Program-made: the position numbers and the translations under genes
Shown here: piece by piece, positions 14,420 through 20,837 of the stretch
Layout: the number at the start of each line of letters is the position of its first letter
Position numbering within the stretch: position 1 is the stretch's first letter
DNA from: a virus
Length of the DNA stretch: 22,525 nucleotides
Direction: 5' to 3' (one strand)
Virus record (IMG/VR): IMGVR_UViG_3300006920_000278
Span: 1 to 22,525 of that record
Notes under the pieces: generated by a model
The model's input: only the letters and a program-made list of their open reading frames with translations
Told to the model about the DNA's origin: nothing
The model's database searches: none

Positions 14420-15148
14420 ATGTGGTTTTGGTTCGTAATCGTGGCCTTATCATTACTGCCCTTCTTCCATTGGTTCCGTGGCACTCCTCACCAACTTGCC
14501 GCTATTAAAGAGCTTGAAGACTCCTTGCCGGAGGAGTTACTTGATGACGATGCCGCCTGGTTTGATGCGTGGAAAGCATCAGGAATTGACCAAGAGATCT
14601 ATACCCCTTATTTCAGCCAGCTCGATAACGCCAGTGGTCAGGGCTACCGAGAGTGCTTCAGTTCAGCAGCAGCAATGGTTGCCGCAACGTATAGGCGTGT
14701 TGGAACGGATGATGAATACAATCAAATCCGTGAAAGGTTTGGCCCATCAACAGCTGTTGGAGCGCAAATTGAAACGCTGAAAAGCTTGGGTTTGAATGTT
14801 GAGTTTCGGATTGACGGTGATGCAGAAATGATTGAGATGGAAATTGAAATGGGCAGACCGGTTTTGGTTGGTTGGTTGCATAAGGGCGATTTGTCGCAAG
14901 GCGAACGACCACAATGCGACAGCGGCAACTGTGGTCATTGGTCTTTGATTACTGGTTACAAGGGAAAGAACAGTGATGATCCACGCTGGGTCATGCAAGA
15001 TCCACGCGGCAAGCCTGATCTACTGCAAGGGGGGCATTCGACTCCTGCAGGAGGAGAACAGGTCGAAGTAAGGCAGTCTGAATTTAGTCCGCGCTGGGAA
15101 GTTGACGGTGTTGGAACGGGCTGGGTGATTCTTGTAGATGAGAGCTAA
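14420..15148 (+). CDS. Membrane-anchored C39-like cysteine peptidase, candidate lysin (242 aa)
   Basis: Residues 1-18 (MWFWFVIVALSLLPFFHW) are a hydrophobic, aromatic N-terminal anchor. An acidic linker follows, then a papain-fold domain of the peptidase C39-like type. The expected residues are Gln67 in YFSQLDN (oxyanion hole), Cys79 in GYRECFSSAA (nucleophile), His173 in CGHWSLITGY and Asp194 in VMQDPRG. The C-terminal 45 residues (GGEQVEVRQSEFSPRWEVDG) add a beta section. Such domains cut peptides, including cell-wall cross-bridges in some phage lysins. Position after a holin-accessory-like gene and the membrane anchor make a peptidoglycan- or envelope-directed lysin plausible. A maturation protease is the alternative. 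The ATG lies directly after the previous stop. Confidence 0.75.
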   Translation: MWFWFVIVALSLLPFFHWFRGTPHQLAAIKELEDSLPEELLDDDAAWFDAWKASGIDQEIYTPYFSQLDNASGQGYRECFSSAAAMVAATYRRVGTDDEYNQIRERFGPSTAVGAQIETLKSLGLNVEFRIDGDAEMIEMEIEMGRPVLVGWLHKGDLSQGERPQCDSGNCGHWSLITGYKGKNSDDPRWVMQDPRGKPDLLQGGHSTPAGGEQVEVRQSEFSPRWEVDGVGTGWVILVDES

Positions 15149-15170
15149 GGTACGTTTTTATCTTTAAGGC

Positions 15171-15689
15171 GTGGCAGTTCTGTGTGACTGGGAGATTCGG
15201 TCTCATTGCGAAGGTGGCCAGATGGTGTGGCCTTTTAATCCAGAGCTAGTCAATCCAGCCAGCCTTGATGTGGTGCTGGGCAATCACCTGATGTGTGAGT
15301 CGCCAACAGAAAGGGAGTTGTTTCGGGTAGACATTGCAAAAGCAACAAAGGATGATCCGTACTGGCTATCGCCCGGCAGCTTTTGCTTGGCTGAAACACG
15401 TGAGTGCTTTAATCTCCCTGACGACATCTCCGCTCAGTTTGTACTCAAGTCAAGCCGTGCCAGAGAAGGCTTTAATCATCTTCTTGCTGGTTGGTGCGAT
15501 CCAGGCTGGCACGGAAGCAAACTGACGCTTGAACTGAAGAATGAGCGTCGTTACCATGGCCTGCCTTTGTATCCAGGGTTAAAGATTGGTCAGATGGTGT
15601 TTCACGTAATGAATAACGTTCCATTGCATAGCTACGCCTTGACGGGTAATTACAACAATCATTTAACCGTGATGCCGAGCGTTGCATGA
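15171..15689 (+). CDS. dcd: dCTP deaminase (dUTPase-fold) (172 aa)
   Basis: The protein has the order of dCTP deaminase motifs: VLCDWEIR at the N terminus, NPASLDVVLG (residues 28-37), KSSRAREG (93-100, Ser95 and Arg98 aligned with substrate/catalytic Ser-Arg), AGWCDPGWHGSKLTLELKN (106-124, Glu121 as the expected catalytic Glu), and YPGLKIGQMVFHVM (134-147). The C terminus LTGNYNNHLTVMPS is of the short phage type. The enzyme makes dUTP from dCTP and so feeds thymidylate synthesis for phage DNA. The start is GTG at 15171, chosen because the next residues match the family N terminus. A dUTPase or bifunctional activity cannot be excluded. The stop overlaps the next start (ATGA). Confidence 0.85.
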   Translation: MAVLCDWEIRSHCEGGQMVWPFNPELVNPASLDVVLGNHLMCESPTERELFRVDIAKATKDDPYWLSPGSFCLAETRECFNLPDDISAQFVLKSSRAREGFNHLLAGWCDPGWHGSKLTLELKNERRYHGLPLYPGLKIGQMVFHVMNNVPLHSYALTGNYNNHLTVMPSVA

Positions 15690-15895
15690 ACTGGGGGTAT
15701 GTCAGCGCGTTTTGGACAACAGTCGTGATGAACTGCGTTCAGCCTGTGAATTGGGAAGCTTGCTTGCCGGTGCAGGACTGGTTATTCCCGGCTATAGGTG
15801 ATTACATACGTTTTAAGACGGAGGAACCGTATGCTTCCGAAAAACGAATCTTACGGTCCATCAATGGAGTGGATGGTAGTAACGCAAAGCCTTGA
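15686..15895 (+). CDS. Possible small protein coupled to dcd (69 aa)
   Basis: The ATG sits in an ATGA overlap with the dcd stop, typical of coupled genes. The product is Trp/Val/aromatic-rich at the N terminus (MNWGYVSAFWTTVVMNCV) with a second compact part (EACLPVQDWLFPAIGDYIRF). The last 22 residues overlap the next gene in another frame and look like leftover translation. I recognise no family. The overlap of 65 bases with a gene that has a strong ribosome-binding site lowers confidence. Confidence 0.4.
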   Translation: MNWGYVSAFWTTVVMNCVQPVNWEACLPVQDWLFPAIGDYIRFKTEEPYASEKRILRSINGVDGSNAKP

Positions 15896-16061
15896 AGAAG
15901 AGCTGTCGTTGGAACGGAGCGTAAGGGAGATCGAAGATTGCGAGAATATTGATGTGCTGTCTCGGCTTTGTGTTGCCATGGCACGCCAAAGCTGGCACCA
16001 GGGAAAGTTGCTTAGGCAAGCAGTGGAACGTGTTGCTGAACTGGAATCAGTTATGTTCTAG
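15831..16061 (+). CDS. Small helical protein of cyanophage/cyanobacterial type (76 aa)
   Basis: GGAGG six bases before the ATG at 15831 fixes this start rather than the earlier in-frame one at 15798. The product (LPKNESYGPSMEWMVVTQSL, then DVLSRLCVAMARQSWHQGKL, then RQAVERVAELE) is almost wholly helical. I recall short proteins with KNESYGPS and RQ.(W/F)HQ.KLL patterns in marine cyanobacteria and their phages, with no known function. The C-terminal 20 residues look like a coiled coil. Its 3' end overlaps the convergent minus-strand gene by 15 bases. Confidence 0.7.
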   Translation: MLPKNESYGPSMEWMVVTQSLEEELSLERSVREIEDCENIDVLSRLCVAMARQSWHQGKLLRQAVERVAELESVMF

Positions 16062-16247
16062 CTCTTTAAGGATGGTGTCAGCTGTTGATTCAAGCGCAAC
16101 CTTGTACTGCACGTGCTGGTAAACAAGATCTCTTATAAAAGAAGATGGTTTTTGATTTAAAGAGTTTGCCTCTTCGATTAAGAGTTGAGCGTAATCTTCA
16201 GCCAGTAGCACGCTAAAGCGGATACGATCTCCGTGCCTATTGGCCAT
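16047..16247 (-). CDS. Small ribbon-helix-helix-like protein (66 aa)
   Basis: Starting at MANRHGD, the layout is a short strand (RIRFSVLLAED), helix A (YAQLLIEEANSLNQ), a turn with Lys-Pro-Ser-Ser, and helix B (FIRDLVYQHVQYKV). This is the strand-helix-helix plan of MetJ/Arc/CopG-type DNA-binding proteins. A longer reading frame reaches 16382, but its extra part overlaps another small gene and looks non-coding. The ATG at 16247 has AGGA immediately before it, too close for an ideal ribosome-binding site, so the start is uncertain. A transcriptional regulator in the early region is the natural guess. Confidence 0.5.
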   Translation of the reverse strand: MANRHGDRIRFSVLLAEDYAQLLIEEANSLNQKPSSFIRDLVYQHVQYKVALESTADTILKELEHN

Positions 16248-16272
16248 TCCTAAGTGCAACAATGGATTAACA

Positions 16273-16482
16273 TTACCATGATATTGAATCGTCAACTTTT
16301 TTCTTCCAAGCATTTGCCTGTGCTGATCGAGCAGAAGAGCGTTGACGGCTTGACCCTGATCTAATCTTTTTGGCCCCTTCAAGGAGCATTGCAGCCCTTT
16401 GAATATCAGCTGTTGTTGCTGATCTAACTGCTTCGTAAAGCCGATCTAACATCAGCTGTCGCCCTGATTTTGGAAGGGACAT
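16273..16482 (-). CDS. Small basic protein (69 aa)
   Basis: The product starts SLPKSGRQLMLDRLYEAV, continues RSATTADIQRAAMLLEGAKK, and ends in a Ser/Arg/Lys-rich tail (SSRQRSSARSAQANAWKKK). It has one helical part and a basic tail that could bind nucleic acid. GGAG nine bases before the ATG is a good ribosome-binding site, and the gap to the neighbours is 38 and 25 bases. I recognise no family. The composition and spacing within a compact minus-strand cluster support a real gene. Confidence 0.5.
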   Translation of the reverse strand: MSLPKSGRQLMLDRLYEAVRSATTADIQRAAMLLEGAKKIRSGSSRQRSSARSAQANAWKKKVDDSISW

Positions 16483-16520
16483 CTGTCATCGCTCCAGCCA
16501 GTGTTTTGTGGAACGTTATC

Positions 16521-16778
16521 TCAAGCGTATTTAGAAAGCTTGTTGATCCAGGCAAAGTCTTCCATAGGAGAAGCAGTGATGACGCTGACATCTACGCCGC
16601 ACGAAAGAGCTGCAGAGACTTGCCGTTGAAAATAATTGGAGTCACTTTCATAGGTAACTTGCTCTACCGATAAGGGCCTGTGATCCTCGTCATAGGCAGT
16701 AAAGCGAGCAATGGCTAAAGGAAAATGATTGTCTTCGTCTTCGACCTGGCAGTAGTAGAAACTAATTTTTTGCTGCAC
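16521..16778 (-). CDS. Small soluble protein of unknown function (85 aa, GTG start)
   Basis: The frame stays open to an ATG at 16895, but that would overlap the RHH gene by 134 bases and its ATG has no ribosome-binding site. The GTG at 16778 has AGGAG nine bases upstream and leaves only a 17-base overlap, so I chose it. The product (QQKISFYYCQVEDEDNHFP, then AIARFTAYDEDHRPLSVEQV, then DVSVITASPMEDFAWINKL) is mixed alpha/beta and acidic. I know no family. It lies between two putative DNA-binding proteins. Confidence 0.5.
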   Translation of the reverse strand: MQQKISFYYCQVEDEDNHFPLAIARFTAYDEDHRPLSVEQVTYESDSNYFQRQVSAALSCGVDVSVITASPMEDFAWINKLSKYA

Positions 16779-17034
16779 GAAGACTTGCTCCTGAGAACTC
16801 TGCAAATACTGATGCCACAAGGCTTTCAGCTTGATGACGCCCCAACAGATAACCGCAACGCTTGCGAACCCTAACGACAGCTTTGTTGTAATCATCAGGG
16901 GTGATGTTGAAACTTGTTTGTGAATTAAGAAGCAAGTCGCGAATCAATTCTGATCGCCTTACGCCAATGCTTTCTGCTTGATCAGAAAGACGTTTGGCGA
17001 CTTCTTCCGGGAGGTAGGTTTCGACTCTTTTCAT
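16762..17034 (-). CDS. Ribbon-helix-helix DNA-binding protein (90 aa)
   Basis: The N-terminal 40 residues are a textbook RHH domain: strand KRVETYLPEE (residues 2-11), helix A VAKRLSDQAESIG, turn VRRS, and helix B ELIRDLLLNS. The C-terminal half (DDYNKAVVRVRKRCGYLLG, then HQAESLVASVFAEF) is helical and may serve oligomerisation. RHH proteins dimerise and place the strand pair in the major groove. In phages they act as repressors or activators. It lies downstream of the primase-helicase gene on the same strand and overlaps the small basic gene before it by 53 bases. Confidence 0.75.
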   Translation of the reverse strand: MKRVETYLPEEVAKRLSDQAESIGVRRSELIRDLLLNSQTSFNITPDDYNKAVVRVRKRCGYLLGRHQAESLVASVFAEFSGASLRAAKN

Positions 17035-17179
17035 GCCGTGATTTTACGGGTTTACGTTTAGGTTTTTTGGATTTGTTGGACGATTTAACTCTTGGTTTGG
17101 AGCGTACCAAAGCAACGGTTTCAAGGTAGCCCGGAGGTTCGGGAACACCAGCCTTGGTAAGGATTTCGCTCCAATTCAT
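16982..17179 (-). CDS. Small very basic protein (65 aa)
   Basis: The N terminus MNWSEILTKAGVPEPPGYLE reads like a real short domain. From about residue 28 it becomes a Lys/Arg/Ser/Pro-rich tail (KPRVKSSNKSKKPKRKPVKS). The last 18 residues overlap the RHH gene. Such a tail could bind DNA or RNA nonspecifically. There is no strong ribosome-binding site, only GAGAAG about nine bases upstream. It is the first gene after the primase-helicase. I recognise no family, and the overlap leaves doubt that the whole frame is used. Confidence 0.45.
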   Translation of the reverse strand: MNWSEILTKAGVPEPPGYLETVALVRSKPRVKSSNKSKKPKRKPVKSRHEKSRNLPPGRSRQTSF

Positions 17180-17212
17180 CGAAAGGCTTCTCGCGCGTAT
17201 AGATGTAAAAAG

Positions 17213-17416
17213 TGTCCCTATTGGTCAAAAGCCAGTCATGCTAAAGGGTTTGCATGGGGACACCCAAGGGGGACAGCTAGAGTTGTCCCCTTTGTTCCTC
17301 AGTTAATTCAATCTCAACCGCTCCATCCATCAAAGGGGGACAGAGTGGATTGTCCCCCATGTCTTGTCCCCCTTCAGATAACGCTCCAGCACTGGGTTTA
17401 CTAGTAGAAGGGGACA
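17213..17416. repeat. Cluster of GGGGACA/TGTCCC(C) elements with two hairpins; candidate origin or regulatory site
   Basis: Eight copies of GGG(G)GACA or its complement start at 17213 (TGTCCCT), 17256, 17268, 17284, 17335, 17351, 17365 and 17410. Two pairs make perfect hairpins with eight-base loops: 17269-17275 with 17284-17290, and 17335-17342 with 17351-17358. The outer pair 17365/17410 is a third, wider inverted repeat. The primase-helicase stop codon lies in the first loop. Inside the gene the copies fall in different codon phases, so they are not a protein repeat. Confidence 0.6.
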
Positions 17417-19535
17417 GTTTCTGACCCTCTCCGCACGCGAGAACAGCTTGATAATGTTTGGAGCGAGATCCTTCTAAGACGTAAGAGACGATCAACTTAC
17501 GGTCTTCCATTCGTTGGAGCGTTTTCTTAATCGCGACAGCAGACCCAGCAACCAAAGGGTCAGCAAGTAGATCCGTTTTGGTGCGTGACTCAGGGAAAGC
17601 AGTGCGAAGGCGGCTAAGAACGCGACCTGCAACAGACGAAGGAGTGTTGTCCTCTGGATCCATTTCGGGCGTGAAGTCTTCGATATAAAAACCAAGGTCT
17701 TCGTTTTGCCCAAGCTTGAGCTTGGTGCCAGAGCGACCAGAGCGGCTTTTTTCGATAGTGATGAGCCGTTCATGCTTTTCAACCCGTTGGTCCTTCATTG
17801 GGCGGTTCTGAAGTTTGTTCTCAGGGTTGTGGGGGTTCTGAAGTGACCAAGTTTCATCTACAGCGTCACGAATAGCTGAAGTGCCTCTGAATCCTCCATT
17901 TTTGTTGGCATGGTGGATGATCAAGATTGTGGTGGCAGGAAACAGCTGACCATTGTTTTTTGTGAGCCAGTAAAGGGGGGTTGCGAACTCGGATTTGTTC
18001 TCGTCAAAAGCTGCACCGCCAGAGCAACCAATCAAGGAGTCAATGACGACAAGCTTTGGCTGATACTTTTCCATCAGCTTGATGAACTGGGCGTAACGAC
18101 GAAGCTGCCAGTCACTTCGGATGTAAGTGTCACTGTTGACTGGAAAATCAGCTTCGATCAACTGTTCTTTCAACTGCGGCAGACCTTGGTCGCCATTTAG
18201 CAAAAGAACAGGGCCTTGTTCGACTGGCACTTCAGCTCCGCGAACCTTGAATGGTTTACCGGAAGCTATATGCCCTGCAAGAGCCCAAGCTGCTGTGGAC
18301 TTACCGTCACCACCAGCGCCATAGACCAAGACGACAGAAGGATGAGGCAAGACATCAGGGATCAAGTAATCGCGCTTAGCTTCTTTCTCCATCAACTCTT
18401 CAACAGTAAGAAGTTCAACTTTTTTCTCAAAAGCGATTTGATCAACAATGAGTTTTTCAAGTGCGCTTTGATCTCTGTATCCAGCCCGTAAAGCAAGGCT
18501 GTTGAGCTTGTAGTTGACCTCAGCAGGGTTATCAAGTTCGAGTATTTGTTTGGAGCGGCGGATGACCTCTTCAAACTCAAGAGTTGCTGTGCGGAACTCT
18601 TGGACTACTTTTTCTTCGGCTGATTTGACGACCTTGGCCAAACTATCTGAAAACCTGAGTCGTTTGGGATCCTCCCTGTCCGCCAAGTGGATAAGAGTTC
18701 CGATACCTACGCCATTGCCTTTAAAGGTGTTCCAAACATCAGCGCAAGGGTTGTCGTTTTCCCATTCAGATGCGTAATCAGAATCTTCTGCTGACCACGC
18801 AGACCAAAGCATGAAGCCCATTTCATTGGGCAAAGCAGAATTAATTGCCATGCCAATCCTGACCCAGTGATCCCTGGATCCAGCTCCTTTGCAAGGTATG
18901 ACATTTAGGCAGTCACGAACGATCTCAAAGATTTCGTCTTGGGTGCGATCTGTGAAATCAGGATCACGCTTGTTGATCGCCTTGGCAGGCTGCTTCATTT
19001 CAGCAAGCAACCAATCTGGAGCGACAGGAATACTGGATAGATCACCAGAAATTGTGTACTGACCAGGCTCTGAGGTTTTGCTGCCAGGGTATTCACCAAA
19101 GATGACCCCCTGCCGCTTGGAGTTCCAAAGGATCTCATAGTCCTGATCGCCTAAGCCTCTGCCTTCAACGCTGCTCCAAAGCTCCTCAGGCACGCGGAAA
19201 AGGTATTTAGCAGCATTGCCCTTGGTTGATGTGATTGTTGGAGCGCCTTCAAGGGAGGAGCCCCAGACTTTGAGAAGTTTTTTTAAGCCAAGGTCAACGT
19301 CAAGGATGACGATGCCATTACCGCGAATGCCAGTGAAGACGCCTATGGCCTGAAGGTCTGGATTGCGCTGTATGGCAAGAGCAGCATCAGCAGCATCAAA
19401 CTTGCGATCAAAGCTTGCCTCTAGAGGGTTCTTGCCAGTAGCAGGCTTGCCAGAGGCCATTTGTGCCCCTTTACGATATATCGGTGCATACACCAATCCA
19501 GCTGGAAGTGACTGGACAAACTCAAGAAGTTTCAT
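17277..19535 (-). CDS. Primase-polymerase / RepA-like helicase fusion (752 aa)
   Basis: Start chosen at MKLLEFVQSLPAG (19535). The upstream 41 residues of the longer frame run through a hairpin and look non-coding. Residues about 1-180 are a bifunctional primase/polymerase (AEP) domain with the metal-binding VILDVD at 76-81 and a WNSKRQGVIFGEYPG strand. The usual S-x-H motif appears as AAKYLFRVP, lacking the His. Residues about 200-285 resemble a PriCT domain (DHWVRIGMAI, FMLWSAWS, VWNTFKGNGVGIGTLIHLA). Residues about 390-600 are a RecA-like hexameric helicase: Walker A GAGGDGKST at 406-414, Walker B LVVIDS ending 500, and LIIHHANKNGGFRGTSA at 538-554. A C-terminal part (640-700) looks winged-helix-like. 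It should prime and unwind phage DNA. No DNA polymerase gene is in the window. Confidence 0.9.
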   Translation of the reverse strand: MKLLEFVQSLPAGLVYAPIYRKGAQMASGKPATGKNPLEASFDRKFDAADAALAIQRNPDLQAIGVFTGIRGNGIVILDVDLGLKKLLKVWGSSLEGAPTITSTKGNAAKYLFRVPEELWSSVEGRGLGDQDYEILWNSKRQGVIFGEYPGSKTSEPGQYTISGDLSSIPVAPDWLLAEMKQPAKAINKRDPDFTDRTQDEIFEIVRDCLNVIPCKGAGSRDHWVRIGMAINSALPNEMGFMLWSAWSAEDSDYASEWENDNPCADVWNTFKGNGVGIGTLIHLADREDPKRLRFSDSLAKVVKSAEEKVVQEFRTATLEFEEVIRRSKQILELDNPAEVNYKLNSLALRAGYRDQSALEKLIVDQIAFEKKVELLTVEELMEKEAKRDYLIPDVLPHPSVVLVYGAGGDGKSTAAWALAGHIASGKPFKVRGAEVPVEQGPVLLLNGDQGLPQLKEQLIEADFPVNSDTYIRSDWQLRRYAQFIKLMEKYQPKLVVIDSLIGCSGGAAFDENKSEFATPLYWLTKNNGQLFPATTILIIHHANKNGGFRGTSAIRDAVDETWSLQNPHNPENKLQNRPMKDQRVEKHERLITIEKSRSGRSGTKLKLGQNEDLGFYIEDFTPEMDPEDNTPSSVAGRVLSRLRTAFPESRTKTDLLADPLVAGSAVAIKKTLQRMEDRKLIVSYVLEGSRSKHYQAVLACGEGQKLSPSTSKPSAGALSEGGQDMGDNPLCPPLMDGAVEIELTEEQRGQL

Positions 19536-19564
19536 GTAGAGTGACAAGTGAACAAGTAAACATT

Positions 19565-19599
19565 TCCGGTCAGCTAGCGGTAGTTGGCCGGATTTTTTT
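19565..19599 (+). terminator. Plus-strand intrinsic terminator between divergent genes
   Basis: TCCGGTCAGC (19565-19574) pairs with GTTGGCCGGA (19583-19592) as ten pairs, two of them G-U, around an eight-base loop. Seven Ts follow (19593-19599). The two G-U pairs would be A-C mismatches on the minus strand and that strand lacks a T-run after the stem, so the terminator works in the plus direction. That direction is antisense to the primase leader. Confidence 0.7.
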
Positions 19600-19612
19600 A
19601 TCTTAGCCCATA

Positions 19613-19641
19613 TTGACAAGGTGCAGCAATGTCTGTAGCTT
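19613..19641 (+). promoter_or_regulatory. Candidate sigma70-type promoter for the SSB-like gene
   Basis: A perfect -35 TTGACA (19613-19618) is followed after 17 bases by TAGCTT (19636-19641), a weak -10 match. It lies just after the plus-strand terminator and 47 bases before the GTG start of the SSB-like gene. Confidence 0.4.
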
Positions 19642-19688
19642 GTTGGAGCGTCAAGCACTGACGCGACAACCTACTAGACAACCTTCAC

Positions 19689-20294
19689 GTGAAACTTTCT
19701 GCAGGCTTCATCGAGTCTCTTGAAAAAGAGAATGACGGTAGTTCGTCAAAAGACAACTATCTTGGTTATACAAAACTAGAGCAAGGTAAGCCAGCAAACT
19801 TTGCACTTTTAGAGCAAGACCCGCTTGAATACTGGCTTGTCTGGGCAGAAGCGAAAGCATCAGGCTCCATGAAGCCATTTCGTTTCATGAACCAACCATC
19901 CTCTGATGAAATTAATTTAGAGCTTGGCTCTGAGTATGTCCAGTCAATGAATTATGACAAGACAGCTATTCGCAAGCCACAGCAATGTTTGACGTGGCCT
20001 GTCTACAACTGGGACATGAATAGGGTCCAAGTTTTAGAAGTTTCACACATTTCATTAGCACGTCAGTTTGCAAAGTATGGTTTGAACAAGAAGTACAGCA
20101 AGAACTTGCTGGACTGGGATTTCGAGCTGAGCAAGATCAAAGCTGACATGGTGCGTTATGAGCTGTTGATCGTTCCCCGTGACGAGGACGAGCACAACGA
20201 GACTCAGATGGAAAAGGCTTGGCTGCAGGTGCAGAAGGGTGGATTTGACCTGAACCGAATGGTGACAGGCGAGGATCCGTTTAGCGAAAGCTAA
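19689..20294 (+). CDS. Putative single-stranded DNA-binding replication protein (201 aa)
   Basis: A soluble protein starting at GTG 19689, the only suitable start, with no clear Shine-Dalgarno. The pattern YTKLEQGKPANFALLEQDP (27-45), EYWLVWAEA, SMKPFRF (60-66), then LTWPVYNWDMNRVQVLEVSH (101-120) and a beta stretch ending ELLIVPRDEDE is shared, as I recall, with phage OB-fold-like proteins annotated as ssDNA-binding or hypothetical. Near the C terminus GEDPFSES echoes the acidic, Phe-bearing tip by which SSBs recruit partners. It lies divergent from the primase-helicase gene, has its own candidate promoter and terminator, and so forms a one-gene unit that could be expressed strongly. Confidence 0.6.
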   Translation: MKLSAGFIESLEKENDGSSSKDNYLGYTKLEQGKPANFALLEQDPLEYWLVWAEAKASGSMKPFRFMNQPSSDEINLELGSEYVQSMNYDKTAIRKPQQCLTWPVYNWDMNRVQVLEVSHISLARQFAKYGLNKKYSKNLLDWDFELSKIKADMVRYELLIVPRDEDEHNETQMEKAWLQVQKGGFDLNRMVTGEDPFSES

Positions 20295-20302
20295 AAGAAA
20301 GG

Positions 20303-20324
20303 GGGCCGAAAGGCCCCTTTTTTA
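20303..20324. terminator. Bidirectional terminator between convergent genes
   Basis: GGGGCC (20303-20308) pairs with GGCCCC (20313-20318) around a GAAA tetraloop, with six Ts (20319-20324) on the plus strand. On the minus strand the stem is followed by CTTTCTTTT. It sits nine bases after the SSB-like stop and touches the stop of the minus-strand gene ending at 20322. Confidence 0.85.
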
Positions 20325-20837
20325 GTCTTGTTTGTAGTCAGGCAGTTTTAATCCTTTGCGTTGCATTCGCAAGGATTGTGTTCTTGCCCCTTGCGCTGCT
20401 GCTGCGATAAAAGCGTGTCTACTTTGATCGGCTTGCAGTTGCTTCTGGTCTTTTTCGTTTAACTGGGACGAATCGATATGCGTAAACAGTTGGCTGGTTT
20501 TGTTTTTGTGTTTACGCAACCCCGCATTTGCTTGAGCGTTTAGGTAAGGGCCAGCTTCTGAATCAGTCAAGACTCTGAGCCCGCCATCTTCTGATCGCAT
20601 GACAAGAGGTTGTAATCCCAACTCTCTGCGAACATTTTCAATTGTTGTTTTGAGTTTGTTTACAGCGAAAGACATTGGGTCTTGTCTCTCTCCACGGTTA
20701 TAGGATGCAATTTTTTCGTGAACATTAGGTTCAAGAACATAGAACGCATCTTCAACTTGTTGGCGATTGTAAGAGTCGCCTTTTTTCATGCTTGTAATGT
20801 TGATGCCAATCGTCTGAAGCTTTTGAATTTCATTCAT
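20322..20837 (-). CDS. Phage protein of unknown function (171 aa)
   Basis: The start is the ATG at 20837, with TTTGGAG about eight bases upstream. The longer frame to 21071 adds a Pro/Arg-rich stretch that does not look coding. The product has an N-terminal part (MNEIQKLQTIGINITSMKKG, YNRQQVEDAFYVLEP), a middle mixed section (NKLKTTIENVRRELGLQPLV, GGLRVLTDSEAGPYLNAQAN) and a helical basic end with RHAFIAAAAQGARTQSLRMQ and RKGLKLPDY. I believe the RH.FIAA.A.GA......M...GL.LP ending recurs in other phages, but no role is known to me. The neighbouring replication genes suggest a DNA-metabolism function. Confidence 0.7.
   Translation of the reverse strand: MNEIQKLQTIGINITSMKKGDSYNRQQVEDAFYVLEPNVHEKIASYNRGERQDPMSFAVNKLKTTIENVRRELGLQPLVMRSEDGGLRVLTDSEAGPYLNAQANAGLRKHKNKTSQLFTHIDSSQLNEKDQKQLQADQSRHAFIAAAAQGARTQSLRMQRKGLKLPDYKQD

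Noticed and set aside
16779-16895. Membrane-helix N terminus of the gene at 16521 (ATG 16895)
   Set aside because: It overlaps the RHH gene by 134 bases and has no ribosome-binding site; GTG 16778 with AGGAG is preferred.
17200-17228. Minus-strand promoter with TTGACC at 17228-17223
   Set aside because: At a spacing of 17-18 bases no acceptable -10 hexamer is present.
19536-19658. Longer N terminus of the primase-helicase from 19658
   Set aside because: It would be translated through the hairpin and past the plus-strand promoter, and the residues do not resemble the primase domain. The family-like start is MKLLEFVQSL.
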